Assembly (NCBI GenBank): GCA_030549175.1 | Contig: JAUKUA010000005.1 | Coordinates: 4,402,001-4,466,000, forward strand | Length of the DNA: 64,000 bases | Origin: Lasiosphaeris hirsuta | Taxonomy: Eukaryota; Ascomycota; Sordariomycetes; Sordariales; Lasiosphaeriaceae | Direction of reading: 5' to 3' | Part shown: positions 28,663 to 40,121 of the stretch, piece by piece | Layout: each line of letters begins with the position of its first letter | How positions within the stretch are numbered: position 1 is the first letter of the stretch | The notes under the pieces: model-generated | Database searches by the model: none | What the model was told of the DNA's origin: nothing | Seen by the model: only the letters and a program-made list of their open reading frames with translations | Made by a program: the position numbers and the translations under genes

Positions 28663-30684
28663 ATGGCGCCCCCGAAATTAAAACGAGGCAATGATGGGGC
28701 AAAAGACCACGACAAGAACCAGGATCTGCCCTCCTTGAAACCCAGCGTTCCCAAGCGCATGGCCATTGGCACCTTCCACCTTGTCAACAAGGCGGTGCCC
28801 TGGCACAAGCTGCCTGCCTTTGCCGGCGCCCTGAATCTCGCCTCGCTGCGCCTTGAGCTCCGCCAGTTCAATCTCCACGATGGGCACGCATCCCCCCTCG
28901 CACAGGGCAATGCAAGAGACCTTCCGCTGCCAGACGAGCGATACCGAGAAGCACGGCACTCCGATGGCAAGTTCAACTCGCTCCAGCTCCCGCTCATGGG
29001 GTGTGCCGGGATGCGATTTGGCCGCAACTTTCCCCGCGAGTTCACCCAGAAGCCGACAGAGGAAGAGTTGTGGACACCGAATCCGCGAATGATCAGTGAC
29101 AAGTTCATGGCCCGCAAGGACGGCAAGTTTATACCAGCCACGACGCTAAACTTGCTGGCTGCGGCTTGGATCCAGTTCCAAATCCACGACTGGTTCAGTC
29201 ACGAACTGGTAGGATTGCCCTCCTGAGATATTGCCTTGGAGACTAACGTCACGGTTGGTTTCCAGAGCGACGAGAAGTTTGACATTCCGCTACCCCCCGA
29301 CGGCCACCCGTGGCCACATGGGCGTATGCAGCTTCGCAAGACCAAGGAGGATGCCGTGCGCGACCCAAGCGACATCGAATGTCCCGGCTACCGCAACACC
29401 AACACGTCGTGGTGGGATGGGTCTCAGATCTATGGCTCGGACGAGGCTAGTACCCAGAGTCTTCGCAGCAAAAGCCACGATGGTAAGCTGGCACTGGACG
29501 AGAACGGCGGTGAAGCTTTCCTGCCTCGAGATGTGAGCGGGAATTCATTGACGGGGCTCAACAAGGACTGGTGGATGGGCCTAGAGCTATTGCACACGCT
29601 GTTTGCGCGGGAACACAATACCATTTGCGATAGGCTACGGGAAGCCTATCCGGAGATGACCGGGTGAGACCTCCCTCCGGAATTGCGATGAGGTCCGGAT
29701 AGGCTATTCTGACCTGATATTAGAGATCAAATCTTCGATAAAGCACGTCTCGTCAACTCTGCACTCATGGCCAAAATCCACACGACCGAATGGACACCTG
29801 CTATCCTCGCCCACCCAGCCCTCAAGATTGGCATGAACGCCAATTGGTGGGGCATCGCCGGCGAGAAGATCACCAAACATCTTGGCCGCGTCTCCCGCAC
29901 GAGCGAGATCATCAGCGGTATCCCCGGCAGCGGCACCTCACAAGACGGCACACCCTTCTCCCTAACCGAAGAGTTCGTCTCGGTATATCGCATGCACTCA
30001 CTCATGCCCGACACCATCGCCTTCTCCTCATCCACAACCGGCTCCTTCATCAGCGAAATCCCCCTCCCTTCGCTCGCCTTCTCCCACGCCCGCGACGCCT
30101 TTCTCTCCAACACCTTCAGCATGGCCGACGCCCTCTACTCTTTCGGCATCGCCCACCCCGGCGCCATAACCAACAACAACTACCCCGACTTTCTGCGCAA
30201 CCTGACCACCCCCGACGGCCAGACCATCGACCTCGGCACCGTCGACATCCTACGCGACCGCGAGCGCGGCGTGCCGCGCTACTGTACCTTCCGCCGCTTG
30301 CTCCGCCTCCCCGTACCCAAGACATTTGAGCAACTCACAGGCGGCAACGCTACGCTAGCAAAGGAGCTGGCGGAGGCGTATAATGGGGATGTCGAGTTGG
30401 TGGACGCGCTGGTCGGGTCGCACTCCGAGCCTGTGATCCCGGGATTTGGGTTCAGCGAGACGGCGTTTCGCGTGTTTATCCTGATGGCGTCGAGGCGGTT
30501 GAAGAGTGATCGGTTCATCGCGGGAGATGCCTGGGGGCCCGGGACGTACACCGAGGTTGGGTTCAAGTGGGTGCAGGAGATGGGCATGAAGGATGTACTG
30601 GCGCGGCACTTTCCTGAGCTGGGGGTGGTTCTGGGAAGGACGGAAGGCAATATGTTTGCGCCGTGGGATAAGGTGGGGGGATAA
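28663..30684 (+). CDS. alpha-dioxygenase-like heme fatty-acid dioxygenase (peroxidase-cyclooxygenase family)
   Basis: Three exons (28663-29208, 29266-29663, 29724-30684) with CTAAC and CTGAC branch sites make 634 residues, close to plant alpha-dioxygenases (about 640). The distal heme histidine is His175 in IQFQIHDWFSH. The catalytic pair is Tyr403 and proximal His406 in VYRMHSLMPD, with the Tyr-x-x-His spacing of alpha-dioxygenases. NTSWWDGSQIYGS is another family signature. These enzymes add O2 to the alpha carbon of fatty acids to give 2-hydroperoxides; some fungal relatives are linoleate dioxygenases (Ppo/LDS type), but no P450 domain follows here. No signal peptide. An MFS transporter gene follows 555 bp downstream on the same strand, which may suggest export of a product (inference from proximity only). 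Confidence 0.9.
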
Positions 30685-31239
30685 GGGCATCCTTTGGGTC
30701 CCTGTTGGCATCCGGCTGGGAGTCCATGGACTGAGACACCCATCAGAGAAAGTGAAGATTGAGAAGTCCCCGTGCACCTACCAACAAACTCTTCCAGCCC
30801 AGTACCTACTTAGGCTTGTAATACTACGAGTACAACCTATTTAGAGCTGAGGCAGTCAGGTTTCAGCTGGTAAGCTTGGCGCTTCTCTTCTTTTGACCCG
30901 GCTTTCCTTTCGTTTTCTTTCGGGGTCACCGCTTTTTTCCTGGGAATATTATCAAGGAGAAGCTTTCTCCTTGGCAACATGCAATGGCCACGATTGGCAT
31001 CCCCGCATTTCGGCCGCGCCCATCATAGAGACCCCGGAGGCGTTTCCTATCTCGCCCAATCAGTATCCCTGCTGTGCTCTTCGCCATATCCCTGAGCGGC
31101 ATGACTCCTTCGGATCCATGGTCAAATTTCTTCAACTTATGGTAAGGTCCCCATCGGAAAGCGTCGTCTGGTCTTGTTCTCCTCCTGCAACTCGGTCTCT
31201 TGGCTTGGAAGCACCATCGGATACGTCACAGAGTACAGC
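30685..31239. other. intergenic between alpha-dioxygenase and MFS genes
   Basis: No gene. Serves as 3' region of the dioxygenase gene and promoter of the transporter gene; C/T-rich stretches near 30890-30950 are typical of fungal promoters. Confidence 0.45.
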
Positions 31240-32907
31240 ATGACGCAGCATAGCCAAACGATCGCAACTGATGCTGTCGAGAAACCGCCACTGCAAGTTG
31301 TAAGCTCGACTCCGTACACGACATGGAACTCTCGAGATCGAAGCTTGCTCGTCTGCCTCCTCGGATACTTAGTACTGGCATCCTCGCTGACGGCAAATAT
31401 CTACTTCCCACTGATCGATCTCCTAGCGGAACAATACGGCGTTTCCACGCAATCGATCAACTTGACAATCACACTGTTCTTTGTCTTCCAAGGCATCGCC
31501 CCGTCGTTCTGGTCGCCCTTGTCCGACTCATTCGGCCGGCGTCCCGTCTACCTCATCACCTTCACAATCTACGCTGGCGCGTCACTCGGCCTGTCAATCG
31601 TCAGCAACAGCTACCCGGCCCTCCTCCTCCTACGCGCGATGCAGAGCATCGGGGGGTCAGCCGTGCTCTCGCTTGCGTATGCCGTCGTTGCCGATGTGAC
31701 CGTCCACTCGGAAAGGGGACGGTTCCTGGCGCCCATGCTGACGGCGACTAACATTGGGCCTTGCATCGGGCCCACTATTGGGGGCGGGACGGTCCTTGCT
31801 TCCGGAGACCCCAGGTGGTGCTTCCGCGCGCTGCTGATATTCGGTGCATCGGCTACCTTGCTCATCGCGTGGACCCAGCCTGAGACGGCGCGGGCCGTGG
31901 TCGGCAATGGCGCCGTGCCTGCCAAGGGTCTCTGGAGGACATGGTGGAGTCTTCTTTATGTGTGGAAGAAGAAGCGGGGGGTCTCGCCTGTTCCCAGTCC
32001 CGACCTCGAGGAGCAGCCTCAGTTCGACGTATGTGAAATCGGCACTGTGAAAAACTCTGCCGGAGCTATCTCCGGCATCACGCAAGGCCCGGGGCGCGCG
32101 ACCGATTTGCCTGCTGCGAGATGTCAGAAGGGCACAGTGGCCGAAGTTGACATCAACACTGGCAAAACCGGCGAGGGAGCTCTCATCATGCCCAACCCCC
32201 TCCCATCACTCCGCATCGTCTTCTACCCGGACACTTTTCTCACCCTCTGGCTTGCCGGCGCCCCCTATGCGCTCTGGTTCTGTGTCCAAACTTCGACAAC
32301 GCCCATCTTCAGCCGGTCCTACAGCTTCAACCCTCTCGAAGTGGGATGCTGTTTCCTAGCTGGCGGGATCGGCATCATCGCCGGGGGCTTCATCACCGGC
32401 CGGCTGCTGGACAGGAACTACAAGCACGTCGCCAAGGAGGCGGGCTTCGCAATCGACCGTGTCCGCGGCGACGATATCACACGCTTTCCCATCGAGCACG
32501 CGCGCTCGCGGGGGTCCATCACCATCATTGCCGTGTCCATGTGCGTCGTGGTGGGCTACGGTTGGGCGGTGGAGCGGCGGGTCCACGCTGCCGTACCTCT
32601 TGCGTTCCAGGCGTACATGGGATGCAAGTGCACCGTCCTGCTTCAGACATACAGCGCCCTAGTTGTCGATGTCTTTCCCGACATGCCGGGGGCGGCGGCC
32701 GCGGCTAATAACATTGCGCGGTGTCTGCTGGCTGCAGCGGCGGTGGCGGTCCTGCAGCCGCTGGTTGGTGCCATGGGCTACGGCTGGGTCTTTACGCTTC
32801 TTGGCCTGTTTGACGCTACCTCCTGCATCCTCGCGGTCTTGGTGTTGAGGCGATGGGGCCGCGAGTGGAGGGATCGGCGCGGGGAGCGAACCAGGGGGCC
32901 GGCGTAA
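31240..32907 (+). CDS. MFS transporter, DHA1 drug:H+ antiporter type
   Basis: ATG 31240 gives 555 residues in one exon, with about 12 hydrophobic segments split by a long central loop (about residues 225-320). The loop between TM2 and TM3 carries PLSDSFGRRPVYL, the major facilitator signature (D-x-x-GRR). The N-terminal half shows NIYFPLIDLLAEQYGVS and TLFFVFQGIAPSFW, as in the fungal quinidine-resistance (QDR)-like DHA1 group. It would act in the plasma membrane to export small molecules by proton antiport. A nearer in-frame codon upstream is not an ATG, so I use 31240. It is downstream of the alpha-dioxygenase on the same strand. Substrate unknown. Confidence 0.92.
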   Translation: MTQHSQTIATDAVEKPPLQVVSSTPYTTWNSRDRSLLVCLLGYLVLASSLTANIYFPLIDLLAEQYGVSTQSINLTITLFFVFQGIAPSFWSPLSDSFGRRPVYLITFTIYAGASLGLSIVSNSYPALLLLRAMQSIGGSAVLSLAYAVVADVTVHSERGRFLAPMLTATNIGPCIGPTIGGGTVLASGDPRWCFRALLIFGASATLLIAWTQPETARAVVGNGAVPAKGLWRTWWSLLYVWKKKRGVSPVPSPDLEEQPQFDVCEIGTVKNSAGAISGITQGPGRATDLPAARCQKGTVAEVDINTGKTGEGALIMPNPLPSLRIVFYPDTFLTLWLAGAPYALWFCVQTSTTPIFSRSYSFNPLEVGCCFLAGGIGIIAGGFITGRLLDRNYKHVAKEAGFAIDRVRGDDITRFPIEHARSRGSITIIAVSMCVVVGYGWAVERRVHAAVPLAFQAYMGCKCTVLLQTYSALVVDVFPDMPGAAAAANNIARCLLAAAAVAVLQPLVGAMGYGWVFTLLGLFDATSCILAVLVLRRWGREWRDRRGERTRGPA

Positions 32908-35334
32908 GGGCGCGCATCTATCGCCTGCATGCATACACCGGAGACGCAGCAAACTTGATGTCTCACGGCTTTCTCTGGTCGAGTCCTGCGTGCGATTCTT
33001 TTTTCCCTCGGCAGTGACCTGGTTATCGGGCGCCAGGTTTGCCCCCCGCGGGTAGATGGCGGCGAGAAAACGGCGAGGGGGGATTCGATTACGCTAGGAT
33101 TTCATGGTCGTTCAAAGCTGCACGGAAAGGCCCCTCTGTGTGGAGGCCGCGGTGAGGAGCTTGTTGCGTCTCCCGTCTCTTATTGGCCCCCATACACGCC
33201 CCTGAATAGCTCCATATCGTCCCCTCGATGTCCAGGACAACCCGAGTGTAGGAAGGTAGCATTACGTATTCTACTTTCTAAGGCGCCATGGGTTGATCAC
33301 GACAAAGTAGTCGGTTGATACGTACCTACCTAGGTATAATGCGTCACATACCTACCTATGTAGTCTCACCCAGTACTTTTTTCTGGCCGAGTCCGTATTA
33401 CACAGTAGTCGCAGATCCTGAGCAAGGGGTGAGTCGCACTGAGGGCCGCCTGAGCCGAGGTGAGTCCAAGGAATTTGCTCCGGCTATGCTTGCCGTGACC
33501 ATAAATGGGCCGGTATGGGTGCTCTCTGTGCAGCCCCCCAAACCTTGTTTCTGGCCATACGGCTAAACTAGGCATTTGCCAAGGGGCGAAATATTCAGTC
33601 CCGAATTTTGGCCCAGAATATACCAGTATATGCCTTGGGGTAGTACATGACATACCAGGACATGATGGTATGTCCTACAATATACTAGCACATGACGGCA
33701 TATCCCAGAATATACTAGTAGGCCTTTTGTCAGAGGCGAGACCTAAAATCCGTCCCATGTCGCGTAAACTTACCAATTTTCATAGCAGGGTAAGCACTGG
33801 GTAGGCAATGGCAAACCGAAGCTAAGCCGGAGGTGAAGCGAGCCTGATTTTAGCCTAACTATTTTCGGACGGGGTCTACTTCTTTTTAGTCTTAGACTGC
33901 CTACGCGGTGGCCGCGTTATATCATTCACATCTCAAGTTCTCAACAACTTAAACGTAACAGAAAAAGGGTTTCGCCACCACAGCTAAACTTTATTACTTA
34001 CTAACATAGGGATTATCCCGAGGAAGGCTTCAACATTGTTGGCTTTACTGTATACGTTATGTAGTAAACTATGCCTATACTTTGCTAGGAACGCTGTTCA
34101 TCCTGTCTCGCTGTCATTCAACGGTGTGTGACATAGATTGCCGTGGGTAGGAGACCGGCCTAGTTAAGCAACTTGAAGTCTGCGCACATCTCCTAGGCCA
34201 TGTCGTGGAGATAGAATGCCAGTAGTGGCAGGTCCGCCCAGCCTCCCTCCCTCGTGTCCATGGAAGGGAAGCCACGAGACACGGGTGGGAAATGGGAATC
34301 ATTTGGGGATGGCGCCCTAACAGTAACAGGCTTCGAATCGCCCTCGGTCATCGATAAAAGAAGCTTTTGCACATGAACGTAAATAGTAATGACTCACTGC
34401 AAGCAAAAGTCAGTTTGCCCCAGCTTACACGCAGCCCTCGACATAAAAAGCGGGCGGCTGCAGAAAATATTTGCCCACCCATCCCCCCCCCTCCGTTCTC
34501 GAGTTTTTCCATCATCGAACTTTGGTCCTCAGATTGAAACACAATTCCATCACTGGGGACACCCAAACCACTGCACCACGGATAATTATGTTCGAGCTCT
34601 GGCGCCCAAAAGACAGGCTATATGCCTAAATTGAAACATCTCAGGGAATGCGTTGGGAGAGGGTAGCTGTGGGTTACATCTGGGGGGCAGTTACGAGCGG
34701 GAATTGTGCAGCTATAAGAACCCTCTTCCCCCTTCCCGTAGAAGGCTCAGCGTAACAAGGCCCGAGGGAGACAATGATGAATGGCATAGCGCGGATCGCT
34801 CTTGACTGATCCCACCAAGTGACCAAGTGGATGAGTGGGTGGCAGAGCAGTGGTTCCGGTCAAGAGCCAACTGAGTCTCCTCGTTCCTTCTATAGAGATG
34901 TTACTTTTGGTGGCACAGTTACACTGTTACATATTCGGTTTTTTTTTTTTGCCTTTTTTTTCTTCATAGGGATGTTTTGTTTGCGCAGGTATCTGTTAGC
35001 GCTGGTGCTGTATGTAACACTTGATCGCCGACCGGGACTTCCATTTTGCAATGCCTACCGACTTCTTTTTTTAATATAATAAAGCTAAGGGTAAACCCCT
35101 ACCCGTTAGGCTCCTAAGCACCCTGAGGACGATTATAGGCCACGAGCTTTGCGACATTGATCACACGGTGTGGGAAGCCGCCCTCTGCCGCTGGCCGGGA
35201 CCCGGGAACCCCATCGAGGATACCTTCTCATCGAGCCTTCTAGGGGCCGATGATCTACTCGAGCAGCGGTACGGTCCATTACTGCGAGACCGAGATGGTC
35301 TGGGAATGCGACACGGCGACACGATGCGAGTGCT
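32908..35334. other. 2.4-kb repeat- and relic-like intergenic region
   Basis: No gene supported. Contains CTAGGTAGG-type palindromes (33322-33337), a 9-bp stem hairpin and related ATATACTAG repeats (33610-33722), and AT-rich sequence at 33840-34080 and 34930-35080 with long T tracts. Open frames are short and on both strands. Looks like eroded repetitive DNA. Confidence 0.5.
33649..33674. repeat. hairpin with 9-bp perfect stem inside a small repeat cluster
   Basis: GACATACCA and its inverse TGGTATGTC flank an 8-nt loop. Copies of an ATATACYAG motif lie at about 33618, 33682 and 33710. Probably a degenerate minisatellite or a relic terminus; no function seen. Confidence 0.55.
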
Positions 35335-35726
35335 AGCCCGCGCCGCGGCTACCAACTAACCGCGTCCTCCGTAGCCAGAGGTCGCACCATGGGCCCGAGG
35401 AGGAACATCCCTCAGCGCTGTGGCGCGGCGTCGTCGAGGAGTATTCCGCCCGCAAACTGACCAAGCTCAGCGACCGCCTCCCTGCCCTCGCCGGCCTGGC
35501 CAAGAAGGCCGCTGGCCTAGGGTCTACCTCCTACCTCGCGGCTATCTGGAAAGAGCATCTGCCGGATGCCCTCGTCTGGTTCGTTCCGAATTGTGCGAGC
35601 AGTACTCGGCGTGCTGCCAAGGCAGGCTGGAGTGAAATCAACGAGGAGTATATTTTTGTGCTGCTACAGCTTATGAGGCTTGAGGGGAAGGAGGTTTCGG
35701 TGTCTATTGTTGAAGAAACTCGATGA
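35335..35726 (+). pseudogene. C-terminal fragment of a HET-like (heterokaryon incompatibility) protein
   Basis: A frame open from about 35335 to TGA at 35724-35726 reads ALWRGVVEEYSARKLTKLSD, then RLPALAGLAKKAAG and SYLAAIWKEHLPDALVWF. This is the block that follows the HET domain in many fungal HET proteins (W...V..YS.R.LT...DRLPALSG.A; Y.AGLW...LP..L.W). The conserved HET domain itself is absent and no start codon precedes the block. Further upstream (35160-35350) a different frame has coding-like sequence (GPGNPIEDTFSSSLLGADDL) that may belong to the same decayed gene. HET proteins trigger cell death on non-self fusion; this relic cannot. Confidence 0.55.
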
Positions 35727-36506
35727 TGAGGACGGTTTTTATCAAAGGGTGGGCTTTGCCATATGGTCTGATATGGGCCTGATGCTTGGTGAAAGGGCTT
35801 TTCTCGGAAGGTTTAGCACGAAAAGTTTTAGGCTTGTTTAATTGTTTTCCTCTGCTAGTACCAAGTACCTCCAACCTAGGTAGGTAGGTTGTAAGTTTTC
35901 CACAATAACCCACCAATTACCATCCTTCTCGATAGCTCTAGCGAGATATACTGTGACACAGGGTCGGTGAGGACGGTGTGGCTACGGTCAATAAGGTCGA
36001 CGGTGTTCAGATGCACATGTGGAAAACGGGAGGGATCAATTCTAACCCTTCTGTGACATTGCGCGTACAGTGGGCCCACTTACCACTGCGCTACACACCC
36101 AAAAGAGTCGCCAGAATATCAAGGCTGTATGCCTTGCTACTCTGAGTGGGTTATATACGCCCGACAGCCCCGCCTCACCGATTTCCTGTGCGGGCCTTCG
36201 GCCACGCCGTTGCTCCCGTGTCCACGGCAGCCTCCGGAACCCACCGTGTGCACAGTCCTCACTACGGTATGCCCCCGCGCGGCGTTGGTGATAGGTCAAG
36301 TAACACTCATGCAAAGAGGTTGGTGGCATTTTAGGCGTGGTTGGCTTGATCGAATCACTGCCCGAAGTTAGGCAGACACCTCCTGCGGCATCTATCCCGT
36401 CTACTTCGGCAGCAATCTCTTTAGGTTCATACATATTCATAACAAAGAATAAAACTGCTCTGAAACTTCAGCCCCCGGACGACGCTCCACGAGTTAATAT
36501 GTCTCG
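35727..36506. other. intergenic, possible tRNA-like scrap
   Basis: No gene. On the minus strand about 36055-36105 begins like a tRNA (GGGTGTGTAGCGCAGTGGTA) but no cloverleaf with a 3' half follows. AT/CTAGG-type repeat at 35869-35891. Confidence 0.4.
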
Positions 36507-36755
36507 TTACAGCTCCACACCCCCGGCATCCTTCAGGTCCGCACGCAACTGTTCAAGATACTCCTCAACTCCAAGCCTATGCTCTGGTGACAGATCATCA
36601 TCGAGAGCCACCTTGCAATACTCCACTTCCCGTTGAAGACTAATCTTCTCCTTTTCCCGTTTAGCTTGCTCGATGCGTTCGGGTTTACCACCGCTTCTCT
36701 CCAGTTGGTCCACTCTGTCCTTGCACACGCTCAGATCCCCCTGGAGCTTGTTCAT
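36507..36755 (-). CDS. small hypothetical coiled-coil protein
   Basis: Not recognised. ATG 36755 gives 82 residues, almost entirely charged and helical: CKDRVDQLERSGGKPERIEQ, then REKEKISLQREVEYCKVALD and SPEHRLGVEEYLEQLRADLK, ending at 36507. The heptad-like spacing of Leu/Ile and the absence of such order in other frames argue that it is or was coding. A CTAAC branch site and TTAG acceptor at about 36788-36800 suggest that an upstream exon may exist, but I could not join a start exon in phase. Could be a piece of a larger, partly lost gene. Confidence 0.35.
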   Translation of the reverse strand: MNKLQGDLSVCKDRVDQLERSGGKPERIEQAKREKEKISLQREVEYCKVALDDDLSPEHRLGVEEYLEQLRADLKDAGGVEL

Positions 36756-38778
36756 TCTTTGCTTGTACTTGGAAGGAGGGTCTAATATGGGCAATCGGGT
36801 TAGAATCTTGGAGTCTGAAGCTATTCATGGTGGGAAGAGGGTCAGGCCAGCGTACTGTAATCTTTCATGAAAGTTCTTCCGTCAGAAACTCTTTTCTTAT
36901 CGCCGCTTTTATCCTGGTCGCCACCCATGGTGCTGCGCACTTTTCGGCTGGTGCTTTGCTAGTGCTCGGCAATTATGAAAGGGAGTGGGCAGAGTCCAGC
37001 AAGCCTGGTGCGAGATTGATGCAGCGAGGTGTGAACACGCCGTGGATGGGAGATGGGAGTGTAGATTTCGGTGGGGCGAAGAGTTCGGCCGCCTACCTTA
37101 TATAAACGAGGGCGGAGAACCCTCGGGGGCAGGGTTATTCTGCACTCTGCGCTCTGATCGCCTTCCTTGTGACCTTTCGGTCAAGCACCGAATTTCCAGT
37201 GCGGCAATATGCACCTCTATCACACGCTCAGCCGGATAAAGAGGTGTCCTCAGAGCCCTCCGGACATCCCTGACAATGGATTCAGCTGCTCCCAAGGTCG
37301 TCGGGAGCAGTCAGGAAGGGGACGGTGTGTGGTTTTAGAACCGGTGTGGGTGGAATATCGAAGCTTCTGCTCGGCGTGTCAGCTAGGTGTGGAAACGGAA
37401 TTATCGGTTGAATAAAGGCCCTCGCTGTGCCGTCCTCCATGATGGACGCGTCCATGTAAGATCAGTCATTGGCTAGAGGCATATGCAGCCCTCGAAGCTC
37501 GCCATCGCCGAATTCGGTAATCTTTGGTTGTACGGCATGGGGAAATGCAACCTTGCCAATGCCTTGTCGGTATGGCTGCCTAGGTGCGGGGACAGTGAGG
37601 AGGAATCGGGCGTCGGGGGGACCTAAGGCTATCTTTACGTCGGCAGAAAGGCAGAAAATCTCTCAGAAAGACTTCCTTGCTACATACAGGTCGATTCCCG
37701 TAAAGAATTATTTCGGTGGCAAGAGAAAACTATAAATTCCCCTCTCAAGGACTGCTACTGGCCGTGCTGTTTTGGCTTTGCTTTAGGTCTCTGTCGTGAA
37801 GGTCAGCGCAGACAAGGCTGTAGCCTGCCGATATCCAAGACAGCTTGATAGGACGATCTGCAGCACTGAGAAAGGTGTGGATGCATTACATGACAGCTGT
37901 CGCACCTTGCTGCGCAGATGGCAGTCTTGGGCTCTTAGCTCCTTTCTTACCAATGACTTGATGTCGGAATTGCCGAGGGTGCCCACAATGCATATCCTCT
38001 CGGTGACACGACAGAGTTCGACGTAGGCCAGGCCATGTCAGATAAAAAGACCCCTCAATCTTTTTTTTCTTGAGGGAAACTCGAGCCGTGTAAAATGTCA
38101 CGGGATGAAACACGTTGTTATATCAGGTGCCTCCAAAAACAGATGATGGGAGAGGCTTCGACTAAAACCATCGATCGGCCTTTTGCATGCTGGTATCTTG
38201 TCTCTTGCTAATAAGAAGAAATGCTGGTTTTCCTTGTGAGCGCTGCAGCCAACCAACTTGAAGTCTTTTTATCCTTGCGTCCCAGTGACCTGGGAGGCTA
38301 GAAAGTGCTGCGCTCTAAAGCCCCAGGTCGGCCCAAGCGGGTCTCGTTAGTGCCCAAGAGCTGGCTGGCTGGATGGTGATTCGAGACAGACAGCAAATCA
38401 TGAGCAACTTTTCTCCATGTGGTGGAGCACGATATGAAAGAACGGTAACTGCGGCAAATGGGATTGCGATGTGAATGTCTGCATGCTGCGGCGGGGGGGG
38501 TTATCCGGCCCATTGAGCTTCACTTGAAGTGCATCTCTGCAGTGTAAGGCAGATGCAATGCACGGTGGCATCGTCATTTATGATGGCATGCCTTTGTCAA
38601 TAGAAAATCACCAGCAGCAAGTTGAAGAGGGGCGGACCTTGGTTAGACATCATGATTTAATTCCCCGGTCCCCACGAGTACAAGTGAGAGCAAGGTTCAA
38701 CTTCATCCCAGCAACTGCTGAATTACGACCAGCGAAAGTTATCCCACCACAACAACATCAGCAAACCCAACCACCCCT
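36756..38778. other. 2-kb intergenic region
   Basis: No gene supported. A TATATAAA element lies at 37098-37105 with no clear gene behind it. T tract at 38061-38068. Frames present are short shadows on both strands. The right end is the promoter of the DUF6594 gene. Confidence 0.45.
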
Positions 38779-40121
38779 ATGGCGTCCTCTTCATCTACAT
38801 CTACCTCGGTACCGTCAAGTCCCTTGAGCGAGCGGTCGGGATCCAGCCGTACATCGGCGCCATTGCTTACTGGCAACAACCGACACTTGGCCCGGACCCA
38901 TAGCATCGGGGAACATGGAGACGAAGAAATAGCAAGATCTGCACCTCCGATCCCACCTTGGGACCCAACGAAGAACGAGGGCGCACCCGACGGCTGGCCT
39001 CAGTTAGCGAAATTCATGGTCGAGCGCCCCACCGTCCAGTCGTTTCCTCGCTTCCACGAAGCAAACATGAAAAACTTGCTGTACTACCAAGTTCAGATTG
39101 CCAAGCTGGAGAGGGAACTGAAGGACCAAGAGAGAGACGACTGGGAGGATACCGAAAAGATGGAGGAAAACGAGCGGTATGCTTACTACCCAGACAAGAT
39201 GGTTCGCCAGCCGTCGTCGCAGCAGTGGAAGCTGGTCTTGGAGCTACGGAAATGCCTCCATCAGTACAGTCAGATGAATCCCTTTCTTTCTTCTTATGCC
39301 TAGTTGCGCCAATGACCACCCAGGACTGTCTTGCCTAGCGCAACGTGTTAAAACATACCTCCTAACCTTCCTCCCGCGACAGACAGAGCCCTAGTCGAAC
39401 TCTCCCAGGTCTCAGCGTTGCCTGAGCCTAGCAAGATCAACGTGCAAACGCTCTTCAAGTGGCTGACGGACGAGAAAAAAGGTGGCTGCAAAGTCGCCGG
39501 ATCCGGAAGCAGTGCATGGGGTGATCAGAACATAGCACTGGAACGTCAGAGCTTATCGGAAATATTTCACCCTTTGATTCAAAGCATTTTTGTGTTTTGG
39601 AAAGACCCGCCGGCCCGAACCGACGCCGACCTGGTGGTGCCACGCCTGCACCATGCGGTAGATGGATTTACCGGCTGGGTTGCCGACGTCTGGACACCGT
39701 TTTGCTTTGGCTTCAGAGAATACTGGAAGAAGGGCAACAAGGGCAAGGTGAGTATTTCCGTCATCCTATCTCGCGAGTCAACATGTCTTAACCGTTGTGC
39801 CAGGATACCTTTGAGACACACTCAGAGAGTAACATGTTGCGATTTACCTCGGCGGTGGCTACCGTCGTGGCATGTCTGCTACCGACGCTAGCCATCAGCA
39901 TCTTGACCACGGCGCGCGGAATGACCGAGACGCTCCTCTATATTGGCGGATTCACGGCCTTATTTTCTGTTGGCCTGATGGCTCTGGCCACGGAAACGTC
40001 AAGAGTGCAAATCTTTACCGCTACTGCTGCGTATGTGCTACCAACTCCTTAACCCATTACTTCTCTCCTCCCCTCCGACGTGTGAAATCCCTGCCAAAAT
40101 GCCTACAGATACTTGAGCTGA
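38779..40121 (+). CDS. DUF6594 membrane protein
   Basis: Four exons by splice signals and phase: 38779-39268, 39383-39747, 39804-40030 and 40109-40121, giving 364 residues. Domain order matches DUF6594: a disordered Ser-rich N-terminus, WPQLAKFMVERP, FPRFHEANMKNLLYYQVQIA (the family's FRRFxxLNxxNLLYLQxEL), then RALVELSQVSALPEPS and a C-terminal block beginning MLRFTSAVATVVACLLPTLA with two or three membrane helices. The last exon encodes only about four residues (YLS). The first intron is 114 nt, the longest in the window; its donor could be GTCAGA (39269), which I chose for phase, or GTACAG five bases earlier. Function of the family is unknown; such genes are common and variable in filamentous fungi. 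Confidence 0.85.

Noticed and set aside
36050..36105. tRNA-like 5' half on the minus strand
   Set aside because: The start resembles a tRNA, but the variable and T-arm parts do not pair and no acceptor partner is found.
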